Origin: Methanosarcinaceae archaeon
GTDB taxonomy: Archaea; Halobacteriota; Methanosarcinia; Methanosarcinales; Methanosarcinaceae
Length of the DNA stretch: 11,257 nucleotides
Assembly: GCA_030655675.1 (NCBI GenBank)
Contig: JAUSPM010000162.1
Location: 1-11,257, forward strand
Reading direction: 5' to 3'
In this document: piece by piece, positions 6,841 through 11,257 of the stretch
Position numbering within the stretch: position 1 is the first letter of the stretch
Layout: every line of letters starts with the position of its first letter
Program-made: the position numbers and the translations under genes
The notes under the pieces: generated by a model
Databases searched by the model: none
What the model was told of the DNA's origin: nothing
The model's input: only the letters and a program-made list of their open reading frames with translations

Positions 6841-7134
6841 ATGAGTGATTTTGACCTCAAATTTAATCTTGACCTTAGAATTGATGATAAAGCGATTGCA
6901 CATTTACAGCAACGTTTGATAGATGAAAATGCCAATGCAATGCGTATATTTGTAAGCGGAGGCGGTTGCTGCTCACGTATTGAGATCACACCTGTTGAAA
7001 ATGCACTCGCAGGTGACGTCACTTACGAAAGAGGCGGTGTGGCAATACATGTAGACAAAGCTCTGTTCGAAGGTACATCTTCGATCTCGATCGAATTTGA
7101 TGAAAAAAAGGGATTACTCATAAATTTAAATTAA
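6841..7134 (+). CDS. HesB/IscA-like protein with Cys-Cys motif
   Basis: This 97-residue protein has the A-type carrier fold pattern: DLRIDDKAIAHLQQRL (11-26), then MRIFVSGGGCC (34-44), then VAIHVDKALFEG (67-78). Canonical IscA uses one central Cys plus a C-terminal Cys-x-Cys. Here the central site is C43-C44 (codons TGC TGC at 6967-6972) and the C-terminus (EKKGLLINLN) has no Cys. From memory, this matches the HesB-like family known as selenoproteins in some methanogens and Geobacter, where one of the paired positions is selenocysteine; this copy uses Cys. The role may be iron-sulfur or metal transfer, or thiol redox chemistry. It lies 35 bases after hemD and 70 before ahbC, whose enzyme needs 4Fe-4S clusters, so a supporting role is plausible but unproven. 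Confidence 0.82.
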   Translation: MSDFDLKFNLDLRIDDKAIAHLQQRLIDENANAMRIFVSGGGCCSRIEITPVENALAGDVTYERGGVAIHVDKALFEGTSSISIEFDEKKGLLINLN

Positions 7135-7180
7135 CTCAGATTGACTTGGATTAATTTAAATTAACTTGAATGATATTCAT
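7121..7180 (+). repeat. Imperfect 30-base tandem duplication at the end of the HesB-like gene
   Basis: AATTTAAATTAACT occurs at 7123-7136 and again at 7153-7166, exactly 30 bases apart. The first copy spans the last codons and the TAA stop of the HesB-like gene; the second lies in the leader of ahbC. The second half of the unit is diverged. AATTTAAATT is itself palindromic. A local slippage duplication is the simplest reading. Confidence 0.5.
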
Positions 7181-7204
7181 ATAAATTATATCTGGAGAAT
7201 AACG

Positions 7205-8404
7205 ATGATCGGAATTTCAAAACTTTACTGTGGAACTGTGGAGCCATCAGATGCTTTGAGGTATGAGCGCGATTCAAGTAAATTGCCTTCACATCTTTTG
7301 CAGTTCTCAAAAGACAAAAAACCTGTTGTGGTATGGAACATGGGCAGGCGCTGCAATCTCAGATGCGTGCACTGTTATGCCCAGTCCAAAGATATTGAGT
7401 ACGAGGATGAACTGACCACAGAGCAGGGCAAGGAACTGATCGATGATCTGGCTGAATTTGGTTCACCGGTAATTCTTTTCTCAGGCGGGGAACCTACCAT
7501 GCGAAAGGACCTTCCTGAACTTGCAGAGTATGCAAAGTCTAAAGGAATGCGCGCTGTGATCTCAACGAACGGTACGCTGATCGATGAGAAGATGGCAAAG
7601 GTGCTGAAGAAGATCGGCTTGTCCTATGTTGGCATATCACTTGATGGTATAAGAGAGACAAACGACAAGTTCAGGGGCATGCCGGGTGCGTTCGATGCGG
7701 CAATGGATGGGCTTCGCAACTGCAGAAAGGAAGACATCAAAGTGGGACTTCGTTTTACCATTAACAAGAAGAATGTGGCTGATATTCCGGCCATATTCGA
7801 TCTTATTGAAGAGGAAGGAATTCCTCGTGTTTGTTTCTACCATCTTGTGTACGCAGGACGCGGCATAAAACTTGTGGAAGATGACCTGACACATGAAGAG
7901 AGCCGCGCGGCGCTCGATCTTATTATGGACCGGACAAAAGCACTGCATGACAAGGGCATGCCTGTTGAGGTTTTGACCGTGGACAATCACTGCGATGGCC
8001 CATACGTCTACCTGCGCCTGTTGAAAGAGAATCCAGAACGTGCCAAGGACGTGTATGACCTGCTTATGATGAATCAGGGCAATTCTACTGGCATCGGTAT
8101 TGGTTGTGTTTCGTGGGACGGTTCCGTACACGCTGACCAGTTCTGGAGACATTATTCATTTGGAAATGTCAAGGACAGGAAATTCAGTGAGATCTGGACC
8201 GATACTAGCGATGAACTGATGGCCGGTCTTAAGAACCGCAAGCCGCTTATCAAAGCAAATGCCGACAGGTGTGCGAAATGTAAATGGTTCGATATTTGTA
8301 ACGGAAACTTCCGTGTTCGGGCAGAAGCCATTTACGACAATGTGTGGGCAGACGACCCTGCATGCTATTTGACTAATGAAGAGATCGGGTACGACGACGA
8401 ATAA
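7205..8404 (+). CDS. ahbC: Radical SAM/SPASM enzyme AhbC, 12,18-didecarboxysiroheme deacetylase
   Basis: AhbC removes the C2 and C7 acetate side chains of 12,18-didecarboxysiroheme to give Fe-coproporphyrin III in the alternative heme pathway. The 399-residue product opens with MIGISKLYCGTVEPSDALRY, which I recognise from methanogen AhbC. The radical SAM cluster motif is C50-x3-C54-x2-C57, followed by GGEP (94-97) and STNGTLID (120-127). A SPASM-like region has C301, C356, C359, C365 and C387. Closely related AhbD (heme synthase) is the main alternative; the N-terminus favours AhbC. The frame is open from ATG 7166, but GGAG (7194-7197), seven bases before ATG 7205, and family similarity fix the start at 7205. 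Placement after cobA, hemD and a HesB-like gene supports the tetrapyrrole assignment. Confidence 0.88.
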   Translation: MIGISKLYCGTVEPSDALRYERDSSKLPSHLLQFSKDKKPVVVWNMGRRCNLRCVHCYAQSKDIEYEDELTTEQGKELIDDLAEFGSPVILFSGGEPTMRKDLPELAEYAKSKGMRAVISTNGTLIDEKMAKVLKKIGLSYVGISLDGIRETNDKFRGMPGAFDAAMDGLRNCRKEDIKVGLRFTINKKNVADIPAIFDLIEEEGIPRVCFYHLVYAGRGIKLVEDDLTHEESRAALDLIMDRTKALHDKGMPVEVLTVDNHCDGPYVYLRLLKENPERAKDVYDLLMMNQGNSTGIGIGCVSWDGSVHADQFWRHYSFGNVKDRKFSEIWTDTSDELMAGLKNRKPLIKANADRCAKCKWFDICNGNFRVRAEAIYDNVWADDPACYLTNEEIGYDDE

Positions 8405-8415
8405 TTGCTAATTAG

Positions 8416-8451
8416 AGGCAGGGTGGGATTGGCACAGTTCCAATCCTGCCT
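8416..8451 (+). terminator. Bulged hairpin after ahbC
   Basis: AGGCAG (8416-8421) pairs with CTGCCT (8446-8451) and GATTGG (8427-8432) with CCAATC (8440-8445). The loop is CACAGTT, with a five-base bulge GGTGG on the 5' side. This 12-bp stem starts 12 bases after the ahbC stop. T-rich DNA follows. It probably marks the transcript 3' end; a regulatory RNA structure is possible. Confidence 0.5.
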
Positions 8452-8457
8452 TGTAAA

Positions 8458-8493
8458 CTTTCTCTATTTGCATACCTTTCTCTATTTGCATAC
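8458..8493 (+). repeat. Perfect 18-base tandem duplication
   Basis: CTTTCTCTATTTGCATAC occurs twice with no gap and no mismatch (8458-8475 and 8476-8493). The next bases are TTTATTTTT. The pyrimidine-rich unit lies between the ahbC hairpin and the small membrane protein gene. It could extend a T-rich termination zone or be a recent slippage or duplication event. Confidence 0.9.
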
Positions 8494-8549
8494 TTTATTT
8501 TTCATTTTATACAAAATTAAAACAAAACAAAATAAAAGCGTGATAAAAA

Positions 8550-8861
8550 ATGTATCCACAACTAGCCATAGCAGCATATTTAGTGGTCCTATTCCTTACC
8601 CTGCGTGACATACGTATATTCAAGCGTACGCACCTCGCTTCATACAGGAAAGGAGCGATGAAAGGACTGGTGGCATCAACTGTGGTACTGCTTGGTATAT
8701 TGTTTGTCGGTGTCAAACCGGATCTTGGTCTGCTTATTGTCCTTATAGGTCTTTACATAAACCGCAAGGGCATCAGGGAAGATGTATTCGGGGATGCGGT
8801 TACAATTGACCGATTGTTTGGGAAAACGGACTACCATGGTTCAGATATAAAGCAAGATTAA
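8550..8861 (+). CDS. Small membrane protein of unknown function, three predicted helices
   Basis: I do not recognise this 103-residue protein. It has hydrophobic stretches at about 4-19 (QLAIAAYLVVLFLTL), 38-55 (KGLVASTVVLLGILFVGV) and 58-71 (DLGLLIVLIGLYIN). Positively charged loops (RDIRIFKRTHLASYRKG, NRKGIRED) lie between and after them. The C-terminal 30 residues are polar and probably cytoplasmic. No Cys or known catalytic motif is seen. The start is well supported: GTGAT (8540-8544) lies five bases before ATG, the same arrangement as for the HesB-like gene. A hairpin and tandem repeat separate it from ahbC, and 169 bases separate it from rps17e, so it is probably its own transcript. Confidence 0.75.
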   Translation: MYPQLAIAAYLVVLFLTLRDIRIFKRTHLASYRKGAMKGLVASTVVLLGILFVGVKPDLGLLIVLIGLYINRKGIREDVFGDAVTIDRLFGKTDYHGSDIKQD

Positions 8862-8898
8862 ACGTGACATCGAGCCAACAAATGACCATATAATCCAA

Positions 8899-8940
8899 AA
8901 GGTATAAATGGAAAGGTTATCAATTAGGCGGTTATCAATA
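8899..8940 (+). promoter_or_regulatory. Candidate rps17e promoter with a duplicated decamer
   Basis: AAGGTATAAATGG (about 8899-8911) is a TATA-like box. Just after it GGTTATCAAT occurs twice, at 8915-8924 and 8930-8939, with a 15-base period. Predicted initiation near 8930-8936 would fall at the second decamer. The duplicated decamer could bind a regulator. This promoter would give the rps17e-dapA-dapB unit a leader of about 100 bases that includes the hexamer tract. TATA-like AT-rich DNA nearer the gene is an alternative. Confidence 0.35.
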
Positions 8941-8964
8941 TAATCATAATTAAATTATCATATT

Positions 8965-9015
8965 AAATTTAAATTTAAACTTAAACTTAAACTTAAACTT
9001 AAACTTAAACTTAAA
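8965..9015 (+). repeat. Hexamer microsatellite (AAAYTT)8 before rps17e
   Basis: Two AAATTT units (8965-8976) are followed by six perfect AAACTT units (8977-9012) and a partial AAA (9013-9015). The tract ends one base before the Shine-Dalgarno region CCGGAG (9017-9022), whose GGAG is eight bases from the ATG. It thus forms the 5' leader or core promoter of the ribosomal protein gene. Such tracts can change in unit number by slippage. Confidence 0.92.
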
Positions 9016-9030
9016 TCCGGAGATTAATAC

Positions 9031-9225
9031 ATGGGAAATATTAGACAGAAAAATATCAAGAACATATCATTTCGCTTATTAGAGAAATATGAAGGTATAT
9101 TCACAGGTGATTTCGATGCGAACAAGCCTCTTGTCACAAAATACACCGATATTCAAAGCAAGGTTATTAGAAATCGTGTCGCAGGCTATGTCACACGAAA
9201 GATAACACACGTTCGCCCTGAATAA
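9031..9225 (+). CDS. rps17e: 30S ribosomal protein S17e
   Basis: S17e is a small-subunit ribosomal protein of archaea and eukaryotes, absent from bacteria. The 64 residues match the short archaeal form. The start MGNIRQKNIKN is typical, FTGDFDANK (24-32) is the mid-region signature, and IQSKVIRNRVAGYVTRKI (41-58) is the conserved C-terminal helix region. GGAG (9019-9022) fixes the start. dapA follows after 20 bases with its own ribosome binding site, so the ribosomal gene and the lysine genes are very likely co-transcribed. Confidence 0.95.
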   Translation: MGNIRQKNIKNISFRLLEKYEGIFTGDFDANKPLVTKYTDIQSKVIRNRVAGYVTRKITHVRPE

Positions 9226-9245
9226 TCCTTTAAGGCAGGGATATT

Positions 9246-10124
9246 ATGTTCGAAGGGGTTTTACCGGCGCTTATCACTCCTTTTAGTAAAGATAACTCTA
9301 TTGACGAAAATGGATTCCGGGAAAATGTCCGTTTTGTTGAGGCCGGCGGCATCTCAGGCATTGTACCCTGTGGAACAACAGGGGAATCCGCAACTCTTTC
9401 TACAGCCGAGCATGAGCAACTGATCGATATTTCAGTTGATTGTGCAAACGTTTCTGTTGTGGTCGGCACAGGTTCAAATAATACTGCAGAAGCGGTAGAA
9501 CTTACAAAATATGCAGATGACGCGGGAGTGGATGGAGCGCTTCTCATATCCCCGTATTATAACAAGCCAAACAATGCAGGACTGATAAAGCATTTTAAAA
9601 TAATTGCCGAATCGGTAGACATTCCTATACTTTTATACAACGTCCCCACTCGCACAAGTCAGGATATGCCGCTTGAAGTTATATTGGAACTTTCAAAGGT
9701 AGACAACATCGTTGGCATCAAGGAAGCGAGCGGGAATCTCGACAAAATTACCAGGATCATCGAGAATACGGCTGATGAGAACTTTTCGGTCATCTCAGGT
9801 GACGATGGACTAACCCTTCCAATACTCACACTTGGTGGCAGCGCCGTGATATCGGTTGTTGCTAATATTGTCCCTCAAAAGATGGTGGATCTATATAATG
9901 CTGCAAAGAATTACGACATTACAACAGCAAGAAACATCCATTATGAACTTGCACCGCTTATACGTGCGCTATTCAATGAGACAAATCCTATACCTGTAAA
10001 GCGTGCCGTCGGATTGATCGGACTTGCAAGCGGACACTTAAGACTTCCACTTGCGCCAATTAGCAGTGAAAATGAACGAATACTCATTGATGCGCTAAAA
10101 GACATAGGTGCTTTACATGATTAA
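9246..10124 (+). CDS. dapA: 4-hydroxy-tetrahydrodipicolinate synthase
   Basis: DapA condenses pyruvate with aspartate semialdehyde, the first step of the diaminopimelate/lysine branch. The 292 residues match the family. The TIM-barrel signatures are complete: ALITPF (8-13), GTTGES (43-48, with T44 and T45 of the proton relay), SPYYNKP (102-108), YNVPTRT (131-137, with Y131 and carboxylate-binding R136) and the Schiff-base lysine K159 in IVGIKEAS. Related aldolases share this fold, but GTTGES, the YNVPTRT arginine and the downstream dapB make DapA the best call. A purine-rich AAGGCAGGG (9232-9240) precedes the ATG by five bases. The stop overlaps the dapB start by eight bases. Confidence 0.96.
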   Translation: MFEGVLPALITPFSKDNSIDENGFRENVRFVEAGGISGIVPCGTTGESATLSTAEHEQLIDISVDCANVSVVVGTGSNNTAEAVELTKYADDAGVDGALLISPYYNKPNNAGLIKHFKIIAESVDIPILLYNVPTRTSQDMPLEVILELSKVDNIVGIKEASGNLDKITRIIENTADENFSVISGDDGLTLPILTLGGSAVISVVANIVPQKMVDLYNAAKNYDITTARNIHYELAPLIRALFNETNPIPVKRAVGLIGLASGHLRLPLAPISSENERILIDALKDIGALHD

Positions 10125-10908
10125 TGTAGCAGTAACAGGTGCATGCGGTCGCATGGGCGGTATGATCATCGAGAATATCGTAAAGACCGACAATATGCAA
10201 CTTTCAGCTGCTTTTGATATTAACAATATCGGCAAGGATGCCGGAGAGATGGCACATGTTGGTGCACTTGGTGTTGCGATATCTGATGCAAATGACATTA
10301 AAACTGTTCTTACTAAAACAAATACTGATGTTCTTATTGATTTTACAATTGCACCTGCGACAGTTGTCAATGCACCGGCAGCAGCAGAATGTGGTGTGAA
10401 CCTTATTATCGGCACAACAGGATTCACGGAGCAACAAAGGGCTGTTATCGATAATGCGATCCTGAACAATAATGTTGCAGCAGTCATATCACCAAACTAT
10501 TCTGTTGGTGTAAGTGTGTTTTTCAACATATTGAAAGAAGCAGCAAGATCACTTTCCGATTATGATATCGAGATCATTGAAGCCCACCACAACCAGAAAA
10601 AAGACGCTCCAAGCGGCACTGCCAAAAAAGCGGCAGATGTTATTAGCGAAGCACTCGGCGGCAAGGAATACGTGTACGGACGAAACGGTCTTGCACCACG
10701 TGGCAAGGAGATCGGGATACACGCTGTTCGCGGCGGCGACATCGTGGGCGACCATACTGTCCTGTTCGCAGGGGATGGCGAGCGTATTGAGATCAAACAC
10801 CAGGCGCACTCACGGCAGGCATTTGCAGGCGGCGCAGTTAAAGCGGCTGCATGGGTATGCGGCAAAGAGCCTGGAATTTATACAATGGATGATATTCTGG
10901 GATTTTGA
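10117..10908 (+). CDS. dapB: 4-hydroxy-tetrahydrodipicolinate reductase
   Basis: DapB reduces the DapA product with NAD(P)H to tetrahydrodipicolinate. From ATG 10117 the protein has 263 residues. It shows the nucleotide-binding loop VAVTGACGRMG (4-14), IDFTIAPATVVN (74-85), IIGTTGF (97-103), SPNYSVGVSVF (125-135) and the substrate-binding signature EAHHNQKKDAPSGTA (155-169), with H157, H158 and K162 as the expected catalytic or substrate residues. GIHAVRGGDIVGDH (200-213) follows. A GTG at 10108 is in frame, but AGGTG (10106-10110) is better read as the Shine-Dalgarno sequence six bases before ATG 10117. The overlap with dapA (ATGATTAA) suggests translational coupling. The unit ends here; the next 349 bases hold no gene. 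Confidence 0.96.
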   Translation: MINVAVTGACGRMGGMIIENIVKTDNMQLSAAFDINNIGKDAGEMAHVGALGVAISDANDIKTVLTKTNTDVLIDFTIAPATVVNAPAAAECGVNLIIGTTGFTEQQRAVIDNAILNNNVAAVISPNYSVGVSVFFNILKEAARSLSDYDIEIIEAHHNQKKDAPSGTAKKAADVISEALGGKEYVYGRNGLAPRGKEIGIHAVRGGDIVGDHTVLFAGDGERIEIKHQAHSRQAFAGGAVKAAAWVCGKEPGIYTMDDILGF

Positions 10909-10961
10909 ATTGATTATTTCGTACTGACTTTCCCAGAAAACATATATTTTTATCTGAAATT

Positions 10962-11063
10962 AAAACCAATACAACCGCCGCAGGCGGCGTATTCCCACAC
11001 CACCGACCCAAGAATATCCTTACTGATGCTCGGATTAACTCGCACCATACATTTATAAAATAT
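10962..11063 (+). repeat. Dispersed repeat, module 2, second copy
   Basis: AAACCAATACAACCG leads into the palindrome CGCCGC-AG-GCGGCG (10976-10989). The 53-base block at 11011-11063 is 43/53 identical and ungapped with 2916-2968, ending in the same ATTTATAAAATAT. The bases between palindrome and block number 21 here against 64 in the copy before hisD. Confidence 0.7.
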
Positions 11064-11119
11064 GCACTACTAGAAAATCCTTCATATAAGTCGGATCAAT
11101 CGCATTAAATGTAAAAAAT

Positions 11120-11240
11120 TTGGTATTTGTATAGCTGATGCAGCACTGTGGTACAGAGTGTTTAATGAGTGCATGATAAAAACGATTCTACAATCCGCGC
11201 ATGCGCGGCGTTACCCTATATACACATCGAATTTTCAATT
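11120..11240 (-). repeat. Dispersed repeat, module 1, inverted copy C
   Basis: Read on the minus strand, ATTGAAAATTCGATGTGTAT (11239-11220) matches the left end of copy B at 19 of 20 bases. Next come a GC-rich core with a perfect 14-base palindrome, CCGCGCATGCGCGG (11195-11208), then ATCGTTTTTAT (11186-11176), ACTCATTAA (11170-11162) and AGCTATACAAATAC (about 11135-11122). Their order is the same as in copies A and B. About 20 bases between left end and core are missing relative to copy B, and the middle is diverged. Confidence 0.7.
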
Positions 11241-11257
11241 GCTTCTAGCGCATTCCA

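Larger units (their letters stand above)
10909..11257. other. Intergenic region after dapB with repeat modules
   Basis: I see no gene in these 349 bases. They hold a second copy of module 2 (about 10962-11063) and an inverted, shortened copy of module 1 (about 11120-11240). AT-rich DNA fills the rest. A T-run (ATATATTTTTATC, 10942-10954) soon after the dapB stop may serve as the terminator. Confidence 0.7.

Noticed and set aside
6967..6972. Selenocysteine in the HesB-like protein
   Set aside because: Both motif codons are TGC; there is no in-frame TGA, so this copy is a Cys form.
7166..7204. 13-residue N-terminal extension of ahbC from ATG 7166
   Set aside because: The extension is not similar to AhbC, and GGAG seven bases before ATG 7205 places the start there.
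8405..8608. 67-codon frame directly after the ahbC stop
   Set aside because: It covers the hairpin and the 18-base tandem repeat and overlaps the well-supported membrane protein gene in another frame; its protein is low in complexity.
10108..10116. GTG start for dapB
   Set aside because: The GTG is part of the AGGTG ribosome binding site, and ATG 10117 gives the standard dapB N-terminus MINVAVTGACGRMG.
10549..10865. Long minus-strand open frames inside dapB
   Set aside because: They are antisense shadows of a clearly coding gene and show no family features.

Overview
The window looks like a chromosomal segment of a euryarchaeal methanogen, most likely from the Methanosarcinaceae (a Methanococcoides- or Methanolobus-like organism). 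The evidence is an archaeal Hel308 helicase, ribosomal protein S17e, a DUF1699-type protein of the kind I associate with Methanosarcinales, a siroheme-to-heme (Ahb pathway) radical SAM enzyme, archaeal Shine-Dalgarno sequences (GGTGAT, GGAG) and TATA-like boxes. Gene bodies are of moderate GC and the gaps are AT-rich. The genus is inferred, not proven. I see no tRNA, rRNA, transposase, integrase or CRISPR array.

Layout. 1-242: repeat-bearing intergenic DNA. 243-2462: hel308 (DNA repair and fork-processing helicase). 2463-3186: a 724-base gap without a convincing gene, built largely from a dispersed repeat family. 3187-4473: hisD (last steps of histidine synthesis), closed by a hairpin that overlaps its stop. 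4578-4973: a DUF1699-like protein of unknown function. 5202-8404: a tetrapyrrole cluster, all on the + strand: cobA (SUMT), hemD (uroporphyrinogen III synthase), a HesB/IscA-like protein with a Cys-Cys motif, and ahbC. 8550-8861: a small three-helix membrane protein. 9031-10908: rps17e, dapA and dapB (first committed steps of lysine/diaminopimelate synthesis), tightly packed. 10909-11257: intergenic DNA with further copies of the repeat family, one of them inverted.

How the genes fit together. HemD makes uroporphyrinogen III. CobA methylates it to precorrin-2, the branch point to siroheme, cobalamin and coenzyme F430. AhbC acts later, removing acetate side chains from 12,18-didecarboxysiroheme on the alternative route to heme. 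The HesB-like protein between hemD and ahbC may serve iron-sulfur or metal handling for this group; that is a context inference. DapA and DapB act in sequence and their genes overlap.

Most unusual content. (1) A family of GC-rich palindromic repeats in the AT-rich gaps: two direct copies about 90% identical flank hel308, an inverted copy lies after dapB, and four copies of a 16-base palindrome accompany them. One module also carries a conserved TATA-like box. (2) A hexamer microsatellite of eight units directly before rps17e. (3) A perfect 18-base tandem duplication after ahbC. (4) The Cys-Cys HesB-like protein inside a tetrapyrrole cluster. No complete new defence or mobile system is visible; the repeat family is the best candidate for something undescribed.
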